Positions 53,807 through 60,825 are shown, counted from the stretch's first letter. The stretch: DNA of 64,000 nucleotides from Luteimonas vadosa (GCF_039543545.1 NZ_BAABJY010000001.1:1205324-1269323); one strand, 5' to 3'. Translations and numbers: made by a program. Notes: generated by a model not told the origin, from the letters alone.

Positions 53807-53866
53807 GCCTAACGCCTGAGGGAAGCTGCACCAGAAAGCGGCGTCGGCTTGGACGAATTCCTAGGC
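53807..53866 (-). repeat. Degenerate attC site, short class
   Basis: 60 bp. Left core GCCTAAC is intact; the right core is CCTAGGC instead of GTTAGGC. The arms GCCTGAGGGAAGC and GTCGGCTTGGACGAATT are recognisable. It supplies the TAG stop of the FkbM gene. Confidence 0.8.
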
Positions 53867-54742
53867 GATGCCCAATGAGGAGGCTACTGGCCTTTGAATG
53901 AGCAGATAGTTCAAGCAGACACTCTTCCTGATCTCCGGCACACGGCGAATCCCCTTGGGACCCTTTCTCAGGTCGTCGTTAACGTCAAAATATAGATAAT
54001 CCAGCCCCTCGACCCGCTCCTGCACTCGGCGTCCGACATCATCGTTGAGGATTTCGACGATAATTGAAGGCCGGAAGCGCTCAAGGTAGGGTCCCATTCC
54101 TCCCAATACCTCTGGCTCCGCTCCCTCGACGTCGACTTTAATCAAGTCGACCCGTTCCAGGCCTTCTCGTTCGATGATGTCGGCCAGTGTGGCGACGCGA
54201 ACCCGTTGAGCCACCCGTGATCCCGGGTTGCATGGCGATGGGATTAGGGAGCCTTCGTTGGACGACTCCAGTGTCGCGTAGAAACTTGCTTCCCCCGAAA
54301 AGTCGGACAAAGCAACTTCGTGTACCTCGATGTCGTACCCGTTCAGGGAGATATTGCCTCTTAGCTCAGCAGAAGGTAAGGCGAAGGGCTCGAAGGCGAG
54401 CACGCGTGATGCAGGGCGCAGGCACTTAGACACCAGCGCATAAAGCCCTTCGGCTGCGCCTATGTCCAAGATGACATGGGCTTCTTTACAAAGTTCCATC
54501 CATATGGATATCGACTCAGTCTCCCAGCCTTCTGCAAGCCCCTTCCAGAAGAGTTCGGTTTCGATCCCGTAACGGTTGTGCTGCACCATTTGAAAAGAAC
54601 GACCCTTGTCGACGTTCACTGTGAAAGTGCCGTCGAAGTACATTCTTCGATAGGACCGCGGAACACCGACGCAACGGATCGCCGTGAACAACTGCCGCTT
54701 CATCGGCAAGGCGCGGTAAGCCGCCTTTATGATCTCGTGCAC
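53861..54742 (-). CDS. FkbM-family methyltransferase cassette
   Basis: 293 residues. SAM-binding motif VILDIGAAEGLYALVSKCL, then VLAFEPFALPSAEL and IKVDVEGAEPEVLGGMGPYL, the FkbM signature. Such enzymes usually O-methylate sugars or polyketides, often on surface glycans. It is the largest cassette gene here, about twice typical cassette size, and its stop lies in the decayed attC core. The ATG at 54742 overlaps the read-through end of the upstream cassette frame. Confidence 0.88.
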   Translation of the reverse strand: MHEIIKAAYRALPMKRQLFTAIRCVGVPRSYRRMYFDGTFTVNVDKGRSFQMVQHNRYGIETELFWKGLAEGWETESISIWMELCKEAHVILDIGAAEGLYALVSKCLRPASRVLAFEPFALPSAELRGNISLNGYDIEVHEVALSDFSGEASFYATLESSNEGSLIPSPCNPGSRVAQRVRVATLADIIEREGLERVDLIKVDVEGAEPEVLGGMGPYLERFRPSIIVEILNDDVGRRVQERVEGLDYLYFDVNDDLRKGPKGIRRVPEIRKSVCLNYLLIQRPVASSLGIA

Positions 54743-55233
54743 AAGGCCTCCGGATCACTTTGATGGCCCATCACCATTCGTAGCGCGACTTCCCCGCATG
54801 CCTCGCCGAACGCCTGACTCAAGCCGCCCTGATGCGGGTTCGGCTTGAACGACTTGTTAGAAGGCGTGCCCGGTAATGGGTCACACCGCTTACGTATCAG
54901 TAGCTGGCCATTCGGCCGCAAAGAAAGCAACGTGTCACCACTGCCGGGGATCTCGAACTCGTGAGTGGCCAGCCGCGTGTCGCCATCAACAGTGAGTTGA
55001 ACTATCAACGCCAGTTCATCGCCGTCCGCTGCCGCAGAAAGAATCTTGCCAGCACTTTGGTAGTAGCCAATCTCGGATTTGCCGATATGGATGTCAGACT
55101 CTCCAGCGTCCTCATCCGACAAGCTCTCAGTGCACCAGTAGCCTATGAATCGACTCGGAACTTCTCGACTGGGTTCCGCGGCCGTCACAGTAAACGCGAG
55201 AACAGCGAGGAGTGCTGTTGTCCAAAAGTGCAT
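54727..55233 (-). CDS. Secreted hypothetical whose frame reads through attC
   Basis: 168 codons from ATG at 55233, with signal peptide (LLAVLAFTVTAA). The native part (~123 residues) has VPSRFIGYWCTESLSDEDAG and a GQLLIRKRCDPLPG end. It then lacks a stop at the attC core and runs on through the attC (NKSFKPNPHQGG) and beyond, ending at 54727 inside the start of the FkbM gene. The last ~45 residues are therefore probably attC-derived and not native. No family recognised. Confidence 0.7.
   Translation of the reverse strand: MHFWTTALLAVLAFTVTAAEPSREVPSRFIGYWCTESLSDEDAGESDIHIGKSEIGYYQSAGKILSAAADGDELALIVQLTVDGDTRLATHEFEIPGSGDTLLSLRPNGQLLIRKRCDPLPGTPSNKSFKPNPHQGGLSQAFGEACGEVALRMVMGHQSDPEALCTRS
54805..54862 (-). 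repeat. attC site, short and slightly degenerate
   Basis: 58 bp. Cores GCCGAAC and GTTAGAA. Arms CGCCTGACTCAAGCCG and GGGTTCGGCTTGAACGACTT. Confidence 0.85.
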
Positions 55234-55248
55234 GAGGCTTCCTTGGCC

Positions 55249-55363
55249 ACCTAACACCTGAATTAAGCCGACCCGCAGCGGGGCGGCGACTGGGCGAATA
55301 TAGCCGAAGGCAAGCGCCTAGGCGCCGCCCCGATGTGGGTTCGGCTTGAACGAATTGTTAGGC
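55249..55363 (-). repeat. attC site, long class
   Basis: 115 bp. Cores ACCTAAC and GTTAGGC. Loop variant GACTGGGCGAATATAGCC, shared with the site at 63874. Confidence 0.95.
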
Positions 55364-55378
55364 ACCGTATCCGGCAAG

Positions 55379-55735
55379 CTAGTCATACCAGAAGCCCTCG
55401 GTGCCAAGCCATTTGCAAAAGACCTGAGTCGACTCTCTTGCCTCTAGAGAGGCAGGACCGAATTCCTTGCGGTCAGAATGAGCTTGGTGCAGGAGTACAT
55501 GGCCCCGGATGATCTTGAGCTGGTTCATGACCCCAAACTGGAACTCACCACCCAGCCGTCCGCGCTGAACCATGTCTTGGAGTTTCTTGGACGCAGCCAG
55601 CGCCGCACCTCTGCCCAAATCCGACTCATGGATCTGCATATCAGGTTCGATCTTGCTCTTGCTTCCCGCGCACAGGCCCGGGCTTGATGAGCTACTGGCT
55701 GAAACCGCAAGTACCAAAGCAATGTGCAAGATCAT
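55379..55735 (-). CDS. Secreted hypothetical cassette protein
   Basis: 118 residues. An N-terminal signal (MILHIALVLAVSASSSS) is followed by a charged soluble body (LGRGAALAASKKLQDMVQRG) ending KWLGTEGFWYD. No family is recognised. The TAG stop lies 15 nt before the attC core. Confidence 0.7.
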   Translation of the reverse strand: MILHIALVLAVSASSSSSPGLCAGSKSKIEPDMQIHESDLGRGAALAASKKLQDMVQRGRLGGEFQFGVMNQLKIIRGHVLLHQAHSDRKEFGPASLEARESTQVFCKWLGTEGFWYD

Positions 55736-55741
55736 TTAGGT

Positions 55742-55857
55742 GCCTAACGCCTGAGTTAAGCCGACCCGCAGCGGGGCGGCGACTGAGCGCAATATAGCCG
55801 AAGGCGGGCGCTTAGGCGCCACACCGATGTGGGTTCGGCTTGAACGAATTGTTAGAG
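55742..55857 (-). repeat. attC site, long class
   Basis: 116 bp. Cores GCCTAAC and GTTAGAG. Loop has CGCCACACC where most have CGCCGCACC. Confidence 0.95.
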
Positions 55858-56298
55858 CCCATAGTCGTATGACTCTAATGTGTGGCGCAGCGAGTAGCCG
55901 GATGGGTCTAGTAAGTCATCCATCACCCAATGACCTGTTGAAGTCTGCACCATGACAATGGTTGAGCATTGATTAGCAGCAGGCTCTGCACCCAGAAAAA
56001 AGTGATAGCACATTTGTATGTTGGAGATGCTGGAAGATCGCGATATTTCATTGAAGGTGATGGGCTCTTGAATGTCTCCATCTTGCGCGCCTGTCCAGGG
56101 GTAAGTGCCAATGGCGCACTGCATACCATCGGTGCAGCGCGCCTCTGCCGAAAGGAGTTTGTGAAGGCGCTCCGAAAGCAAGGGTCGCGCTTTTTCCGGA
56201 TAGATGTAGAAATCTGGGAGGTTCTGATACAAAAGTTGCGCCGTGCCAACCGGAGATGCAGTTGCTGCAATAGTGGCCAGTAGCATGAGGATTGGCAT
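55852..56298 (-). CDS. Secreted hypothetical cassette protein
   Basis: 148 residues from ATG at 56298. Signal peptide LLATIAATASPVGTA, then a soluble domain with ARCTDGMQCAIGTYPWTGAQ and CYHFFLGAEPAANQCSTIVM, four Cys that could form two disulfides. The late strand TGHWVMDDLLDP suggests a small NTF2-like or DUF3828-like fold, but this is a guess. The TAA stop is inside the attC core. Confidence 0.65.
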   Translation of the reverse strand: MPILMLLATIAATASPVGTAQLLYQNLPDFYIYPEKARPLLSERLHKLLSAEARCTDGMQCAIGTYPWTGAQDGDIQEPITFNEISRSSSISNIQMCYHFFLGAEPAANQCSTIVMVQTSTGHWVMDDLLDPSGYSLRHTLESYDYGL

Positions 56299-56301
56299 GG
56301 G

Positions 56302-56361
56302 CTCTAACACCTGAGTTAAGCCGAACCGCGAAGCGGTTTCGGCTGCAATGAATTGTTAGGC
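56302..56361 (-). repeat. attC site, short class
   Basis: 60 bp. Cores CTCTAAC and GTTAGGC. Loop GAACCGCGAAGCGGTTTCGG folds as a perfect hairpin. Confidence 0.93.
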
Positions 56362-56838
56362 CTAATCTACGAGCCAAGCCCACTGGATGGAAGTGATCCG
56401 GCCTGCCTCGTGACGGATAGTGATCGTATCGATCCCCTCGATCCCCAAGCCGTAAGTGACAGACCCCGGGGCCTGCTCCTGAGGCGGGCCGTGTGATTGC
56501 ATGACGTGCTCAATGGGGTGGCCGATTTCTAGGAGGGGAGGAAGGCCGGATCCTTCAGCAAGGATATTGACGGCTACCGCCAGCCCATTTGGATCGGAGG
56601 TAGTCTCTCCGATGTAGAGCGTGGAACTCCCCGACGCACATTGGCGAGTTTCCAGCCTGTCGATCTGGCCCTCAACATGTGGATTTGGTACCGACTCCAC
56701 CTTTACAGGCGCCCTAGAGCAAATCGTCCTTGCTAGACGATCACCGAGTTCGTCCAGCGACTCGAGTCGCGTATCACTCGCCGTGCTGCAGGCCGCGATG
56801 GCGACACATAGAACTATGAGAGCAACGCGGCTGTCCAT
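56362..56838 (-). CDS. Lipoprotein cassette protein
   Basis: 158 residues. Lipobox IAAC at ~17 gives a lipid-anchored protein. ESLDELGDRLARTICSRAPV, then IGHPIEHVMQSHGPPQEQAP and a C-terminal IDTITIRHEAGRITSIQWAW. No family recognised; the last half resembles small outer-membrane-assembly-like beta domains. The TAG stop directly abuts the attC core. Confidence 0.7.
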   Translation of the reverse strand: MDSRVALIVLCVAIAACSTASDTRLESLDELGDRLARTICSRAPVKVESVPNPHVEGQIDRLETRQCASGSSTLYIGETTSDPNGLAVAVNILAEGSGLPPLLEIGHPIEHVMQSHGPPQEQAPGSVTYGLGIEGIDTITIRHEAGRITSIQWAWLVD

Positions 56839-56841
56839 TAG

Positions 56842-56957
56842 GCCTAACGCCTGAGTTAAGCCGACCCGCAGCGGGGCGGCGACTGAGCGCAATATAGCCG
56901 AAGGCGGGCGCTTAGGCGCCGCCCCGATGCGGGTTCGGCTTGAACGAATTGTTAGGC
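56842..56957 (-). repeat. attC site, long class
   Basis: 116 bp. Cores GCCTAAC and GTTAGGC. Loop CGCCGCCCCGATGCGGGTT pairs fully with CGCAGCGGGGCGGCG. Confidence 0.96.
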
Positions 56958-57355
56958 GGCAGCTTCTTGCACCGAAGCCACAGAGCGACCGCATTACCGG
57001 CAATCACCACGAATACGATGACGCTGCCGTAAACAGCGGCAATGTGAATTGCACCGTCCAGGTAGCGAGTGGTATCCCGAATCACCAAGCGCAGAACGGC
57101 GGTGAGCAATAGCAAGTGAAGAGCGAGAAGTACGGCAAACGCATTAGCCCTAATGAACAAGGCATGCGGCAGGAACAGAACGATGCAGGCAGCAGCGACC
57201 GGAAGAATAGAAACAGCTCGTTCCCGAAAACCGGGAATTTGAGTCTCCTCTGAGTAGAACGGCATCCATCCCGTAAGTGTGAGCAGGACGATGAGCCACA
57301 TTAATGCGGCCAAGGTCCAAGCGAAGAGTCTTAGGGTCACGATAAGGTGATTCAT
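56912..57355 (-). CDS. Membrane cassette protein with attC-encoded C-terminal tail
   Basis: 147 residues from ATG at 57355. Four transmembrane helices (~7-29, ~47-70, ~72-92, ~105-128) and LRCKK after the last helix. The reading frame misses a stop at the attC core and ends 46 nt inside attC, adding NNSFKPNPHRGGA. No family recognised. Confidence 0.75.
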   Translation of the reverse strand: MNHLIVTLRLFAWTLAALMWLIVLLTLTGWMPFYSEETQIPGFRERAVSILPVAAACIVLFLPHALFIRANAFAVLLALHLLLLTAVLRLVIRDTTRYLDGAIHIAAVYGSVIVFVVIAGNAVALWLRCKKLPPNNSFKPNPHRGGA

Positions 57356-57363
57356 GCTCTGCC

Positions 57364-57480
57364 GCCTAACGCCTGAGTTAAGCCGACCCACAGCAGGGCG
57401 GCGACCGGGTGCAAATATAGCCGAAGGCGTGCACCTGGGCGCCGCCCTGATGGGGGTTCGGCTTGAACGAATTGTTAGAC
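57364..57480 (-). repeat. attC site, long class, second loop subtype
   Basis: 117 bp. Cores GCCTAAC and GTTAGAC. Loop subtype CCACAGCAGGGCGGCGACCG with GTGCAAATATAGCC. Confidence 0.96.
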
Positions 57481-57864
57481 CTTAGCGGATCCACGATGTG
57501 ACTGACCAACGACACACTTTCCTCTGAGAACCATATGGCCGCCTGTGACGTCAGTTTTGAACTGGCGAATTGAATCGCCGCGAAGCATGAGCTCCTTGAG
57601 CCGCAACCACTCATAGTTCATATAGCCAAATGGGACCTGGGGTGCTGTAGGGGTGCCGGCCATCTTCTTGAGTGACGCCGACTCAACTTGTGAAACAGAG
57701 AGCGTCGGTCCGACAAAGACGACATCAGGCGGGACTGGAACGCAGTCAGCGACGGGCAGCGAGGATTGCGAAGGAGCTAGGCTCACATAAGCCAATCCCA
57801 CGGCGGCAGCGGCGTACGCAAGGATGAGCACAACACTCCGAGAGGCTTTTAAACCAGTTGCCAT
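57475..57864 (-). CDS. Membrane-anchored hypothetical cassette protein
   Basis: 129 residues. One N-terminal helix (VVLILAYAAAAVGLAYVSLA) and a periplasmic domain with two Cys (VADCVPVPPDVVFVG, LRGKCVVGQSHRG). A YMNYEWLRLKELMLRGDSIR segment is notable. No family recognised. The TAA stop lies in the attC core GTTAGAC. Confidence 0.7.
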   Translation of the reverse strand: MATGLKASRSVVLILAYAAAAVGLAYVSLAPSQSSLPVADCVPVPPDVVFVGPTLSVSQVESASLKKMAGTPTAPQVPFGYMNYEWLRLKELMLRGDSIRQFKTDVTGGHMVLRGKCVVGQSHRGSAKV

Positions 57865-57878
57865 GACCTCACTCTAAG

Positions 57879-57938
57879 GTCTAACGCCTGAATTAAGCCG
57901 ACCCGCGAAGCGGGTTCGGCTTGAATGAATTGTTAGGG
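57879..57938 (-). repeat. attC site, short class
   Basis: 60 bp. Cores GTCTAAC and GTTAGGG. Loop GACCCGCGAAGCGGGTTCGG is a perfect hairpin. Confidence 0.95.
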
Positions 57939-58088
57939 CTTACGAGGCGGTGGCGGTGGGATATAGCCCTTACCAGGTCCGCGTATGCCCCCACCCGGCT
58001 TATCACTGGGTGGCCGGGTCGGCGGTGGGCTCGGTGGTCTCGCCGGCGGCTTGCTCGGCGGTGGGTTGCTTGGTCTCTTGTCTGGCAT
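57933..58088 (-). CDS. Proline-rich small ORF overlapping the upstream membrane gene
   Basis: 51 codons from ATG at 58088 (a second ATG at 58097), in a different frame from the upstream gene and overlapping it by 86 nt. AAGGGA lies 8 nt before 58088. The product is almost only Pro, Lys, Arg, Ser and Gly: PPSKPPARPPSPPPTRPPSD, ending PPPPPRKP, with its TAA in the attC core. The core-sited stop supports it as a real second gene of the cassette; low complexity is the main doubt. Confidence 0.45.
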   Translation of the reverse strand: MPDKRPSNPPPSKPPARPPSPPPTRPPSDKPGGGIRGPGKGYIPPPPPRKP

Positions 58089-58530
58089 GTGATGCATCCC
58101 TTGCGGAGAGATTTGAATAGATAAACGCGGCCATAAAACAGACGCCGACAACGAACAAAAATGCGCCAGAAGCGTTTAGATTGCGAGTGACAGAAGAAAA
58201 GATACCACCGGGCGTTTGGCTGTAGATACTGCCGTCATCGCATTGCTTGATGGCACGACGGAGCGCGATGTGACTTGCGAAAAAAGACGTGAGAATAGCG
58301 AGCGAGCTAAGTGCCCAAGACAGCCAAGCAACAAGAACCCAGAGTGGGTGATGGATGAGGCCGGGGCCAATAATGTCCTTGACGAAGATGAAAGAGATGC
58401 CAAGCGCGCCGCCAGACAGTGATAGCACAGCCTTATCAAAGTCATCTTGTGCCTTTTGCTCAGCACTTATAAGCCATTGCCGGTACTCGTTCGGCGGCTT
58501 CTTGGTCGGCTCACATGTTTCATCAGCCAT
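58003..58530 (-). CDS. Four-helix membrane cassette protein
   Basis: 175 residues. A polar N-terminus (EQKAQDDFDKAVLSLSGGAL) leads into a helix pair (~38-53 and ~62-87) and a further helix (~122-142), ending with a Thr/Glu/Pro-rich tail. The layout of amphipathic helix plus membrane pair recalls small membrane proteins of bacterial defence loci, but no specific family can be named. The last 86 nt overlap the proline-rich ORF. Confidence 0.75.
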   Translation of the reverse strand: MADETCEPTKKPPNEYRQWLISAEQKAQDDFDKAVLSLSGGALGISFIFVKDIIGPGLIHHPLWVLVAWLSWALSSLAILTSFFASHIALRRAIKQCDDGSIYSQTPGGIFSSVTRNLNASGAFLFVVGVCFMAAFIYSNLSARDASHARQETKQPTAEQAAGETTEPTADPATQ

Positions 58531-58546
58531 AAACTTTCCCCGTAAG

Positions 58547-58663
58547 CCCTAACGCCTGAGTTAAGCCGACCCGCAGCAGGGCGGCGACCGGGTGCAAATA
58601 TAGCCGAAGGCACGCACCTGGGCGCCGCCCTGATGGGGGTTCGGCTTGAACGAATTGTTAGGC
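58547..58663 (-). repeat. attC site, long class, second loop subtype
   Basis: 117 bp. Cores CCCTAAC and GTTAGGC. Loop CCGCAGCAGGGCGGCGACCG. Confidence 0.95.
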
Positions 58664-58669
58664 CGCAGC

Positions 58670-59032
58670 TCAGTTGCCATAACTGACCGAGACCCCTGCC
58701 ACCGAATCTTCTTGCTTGAAGATGTCCGCCGATCCCAATCCTGCCAAGTGCAAGGCGGATTCCGAGCGCCATTGGAGTTGCAGGGGAGCAGAGCCGTCAA
58801 TGATTAGGGCGTTGCCAGCGGAATCAGGTAGTGATCCGGAAACGGAAATGATTGAGACCTGAGTGTTGAAACCAGTAGTGGCGCCGCAGTTGCGGTGGAA
58901 GACAATGGCCTTGAGCGTGCCGGATGGCGAGGTAGCAGTTTGAGAAATCTCATTCACGCAGGGGTTGGAGCTGCAGCCTGCCAGAGCAGTCAAGATGACA
59001 AGAACTGCGGGCAGTAGGAGAGAAGTTCTCAC
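58670..59032 (-). CDS. Lipoprotein cassette protein
   Basis: 120 residues from GTG at 59032. Lipobox LAGC at ~20. The body is beta-rich: SGTLKAIVFHRNCGATTGFN, then TQVSIISVSGSLPDSAGNAL and LQLQWRSESALHLAGL. Such short lipoproteins with a DUF5412-like pattern recur in cassettes, but the family is not certain. The start has no good ribosome site and lies within 4 nt of the attC core. Confidence 0.7.
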   Translation of the reverse strand: MRTSLLLPAVLVILTALAGCSSNPCVNEISQTATSPSGTLKAIVFHRNCGATTGFNTQVSIISVSGSLPDSAGNALIIDGSAPLQLQWRSESALHLAGLGSADIFKQEDSVAGVSVSYGN

Positions 59033-59035
59033 GCG

Positions 59036-59152
59036 GCCTAACGCCTGAGTTAAGCCGACCCACAGCAGGGCGGCGACCGGGTGCAAATATAGCCGAAGGC
59101 GCGCACCTGGGCGCCGCCCTGATGGGGGTTCGGCTTAAACGAATTGTTAGGC
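59036..59152 (-). repeat. attC site, long class, second loop subtype
   Basis: 117 bp. Cores GCCTAAC and GTTAGGC. From CTAAC onward the site and the next 13 nt are identical to those at 60210-60339. Confidence 0.95.
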
Positions 59153-59166
59153 GGCAACGGTCCGTN
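59153..59166. other. Ambiguous base and probable assembly join
   Basis: Thirteen bases (GGCAACGGTCCGT) identical to the start of the cassette at 60327 are followed by a single N at 59166 and then an attC lacking its left core. A whole cassette appears to be missing. Confidence 0.85.
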
Positions 59167-59273
59167 CTGAGTTAAGCCGACCCGCAGCGGTGCGGCGACT
59201 TAGCGCAATATAGCCGAAGGCGGGCGCTTAGGCGCCGCACCGATGCGGGTTCGGCTTGAACGAATTGTTAGGC
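59167..59273 (-). repeat. attC site, truncated at its left end by the N
   Basis: 107 bp seen. It begins CTGAGTTAAGCCG; the GCCTAACGC start is missing. Right core GTTAGGC. Loop CGGTGCGGCG pairs perfectly with CGCCGCACCG, a compensated change. Confidence 0.9.
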
Positions 59274-59276
59274 GCG

Positions 59277-59675
59277 CTACTGTGCAATTGCCCAGCTTTG
59301 GCAGCGTGTGATGTTCTGGAGCAAATGTCGCTTGCGATTCGTTCCTTTGTCGGCGATGACAAATGTTCCTTCAAGCAACACGTACTTCTCATTGACTTGC
59401 TCCACTTTGTCTGCGCACGCATTGGCTTCAATGTCAATTCAATTTGGTAGAAGTCCGTGAACCCGATCTTCGCGGTGGAGCCATAAGGCATAAGTCTCAA
59501 ACTCGATCTGCAAGTAACCCAAAAGTGTTACGGATTTACCATCAAACTCCTCCGGATTGGAGAGTAGTTGAACGATAGAGACGCGATCATCCTGTCTGCT
59601 TATTACCTCAGCAGGTGCAGGCTTCTCCGCGCATGCTGCGGCCAAAAAAACTGCAAAGAAAAGTAGATGCCTCAT
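59277..59675 (-). pseudogene. Lipoprotein cassette gene broken by one in-frame TGA
   Basis: The frame starts at ATG 59675 with a lipoprotein signal (VFLAAACAEKP) and runs 78 codons (GKSVTLLGYLQIEFETYALW) to TGA at 59439-59441. Without that codon it stays open for 53 more, reading EQVNEKYVLLEGTFVIADKG, to TAG at 59277-59279 just before attC. The continuing half looks like true protein, as in a small lipoprotein family of this kind, so this is most likely a recent nonsense mutation. The N-terminal 78 residues could still be made. Confidence 0.7.
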
Positions 59676-59679
59676 GAGC

Positions 59680-59795
59680 GCCTAACGCCTGAGTTAAGCC
59701 GACCCGCAGCAGGGCGGCGACTGAGTGCAATATAGCCGAAGGCGGGCACTTAGGCGCCGCCCTGATGTGGGTTCGGCTTGAACGAACTGTTAGCG
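59680..59795 (-). repeat. attC site, long class
   Basis: 116 bp. Cores GCCTAAC and GTTAGCG. Mixed loop: GCAGGGCGGCGACTGAGTGC. Confidence 0.95.
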
Positions 59796-60194
59796 CCCAA
59801 TCTTTGAAACTGTGCCGCAAGGAAATGCATCCATTAGCGAATACATGACCAGCATAGATGCTTTTTGATGGAGATCTTGGGGGTGTTCTTTGAGGTACTT
59901 GACCGCAATTCTTACAGCTTGGGATGTTGTAATGCCTTGGTCAGGCCCACAGACGCTCGGCTTGGACATTTTTCCCGATGCCTCGTAAAGGGTGCTTGTC
60001 TGAGATACGCCACTTACAAACGACATGCATCGTGTGGCATCAACAGCTTCACGTGATGTGGCGTTCCCAGTTTTGTTTCCGTCCATGGCTTCGAGGATGA
60101 CACTGCACTGGGATAGCAACTCGTTACCATCCGATGCCGCAGCAATTTGGCTACTCACGGGTAGTGTGAGAAACAGCAAAAAAATTAGGCGCAT
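59790..60194 (-). CDS. Rap1a/Tai-like immunity protein cassette
   Basis: 134 residues. Signal peptide (LFLTLPVSSQIAAA), then the Rap1a/Tai pattern: a Cys in ELLSQCSVILEA, a second in TRCMSFVSGVSQTSTLYE, a third in SVCGPDQGITTSQAVRIAVK, then YLKEHPQDLHQKASMLV and a fourth in DAFPCGTV. In Serratia and Enterobacter such periplasmic proteins neutralise type VI secretion amidase effectors. No effector gene is beside it, so it would be an orphan immunity protein or a related unknown. TAA in the attC core. Confidence 0.8.
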   Translation of the reverse strand: MRLIFLLFLTLPVSSQIAAASDGNELLSQCSVILEAMDGNKTGNATSREAVDATRCMSFVSGVSQTSTLYEASGKMSKPSVCGPDQGITTSQAVRIAVKYLKEHPQDLHQKASMLVMYSLMDAFPCGTVSKIGR

Positions 60195-60209
60195 AAGTCT
60201 CCAATTGGG

Positions 60210-60326
60210 CGCTAACGCCTGAGTTAAGCCGACCCACAGCAGGGCGGCGACCGGGTGCAAATATAGCCGAAGGCGCGCACCTGGGCGCCGCCCTGATGGG
60301 GGTTCGGCTTAAACGAATTGTTAGGC
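60210..60326 (-). repeat. attC site, long class, second loop subtype
   Basis: 117 bp. Cores CGCTAAC and GTTAGGC. From CTAAC onward it is the same as the site at 59036. Confidence 0.95.
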
Positions 60327-60661
60327 GGCAACGGTCCGTGGGGAGATTGGCTTGCCGCCACACCCGCCACGAGGAAAAAGACCACGAACCCTATTGAAAG
60401 TTGAGCGATCAAGAGTCGACGAAGCCCAATGAGCCGTTGGCGTAGCTCGCCATCGGGAACATCGGCGCAGGCGCTCCCGGAAAAGAGCGCGCTAAGAAAG
60501 CTAAAATCAGAGTAGATCTGGTACACATTGTTGTATTGCATGTTGCAAATCTTGAGTCTGCGGGCCTTTGCATAAGCCACAACGTTTTGCAGCTGTCTCA
60601 CGTAGAGAAAAACCACAGCAATCGCTACGACAATCAAAGTAAAAGCCAACGTTTCCAGCAC
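60224..60661 (-). CDS. Membrane cassette protein reading through attC
   Basis: 145 codons from ATG at 60661. Two hydrophobic helices (~5-21 and ~86-106) flank a polar loop with Cys (LKICNMQYNNVYQIYSDFSF). The native end is near SQSPHGPLPP. The frame then continues through nearly the whole attC (NNSFKPNPHQGGAQVRAFGY) to TAA at 60224, so about 34 residues are attC-encoded. No family recognised. Confidence 0.65.
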   Translation of the reverse strand: MLETLAFTLIVVAIAVVFLYVRQLQNVVAYAKARRLKICNMQYNNVYQIYSDFSFLSALFSGSACADVPDGELRQRLIGLRRLLIAQLSIGFVVFFLVAGVAASQSPHGPLPPNNSFKPNPHQGGAQVRAFGYICTRSPPCCGSA

Positions 60662-60687
60662 TTGGGGTTCTCCGGAGCCGCATTGCC

Positions 60688-60803
60688 GCCTAACGCCTGA
60701 GTTAAGCCGACCCGCAGCGGGGCGGCGACTGAGCGAAATATAGCCGAAGGCAGGCGCTTAGGCGCCGCACCGATGTGGGTTCGGCTTGAACGAGTTGTTA
60801 GCG
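60688..60803 (-). repeat. attC site, long class
   Basis: 116 bp. Cores GCCTAAC and GTTAGCG. Loop GACTGAGCGAAATATAGCC. Confidence 0.95.
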
Positions 60804-60825
60804 CACAGCGGCATGCATTAAAGGC

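Noticed and set aside
59228..59500. A 90-codon minus-strand frame ending in an attC tail
   Set aside because: It is out of frame with the lipoprotein pseudogene that fills the same cassette and has no signal or family resemblance.
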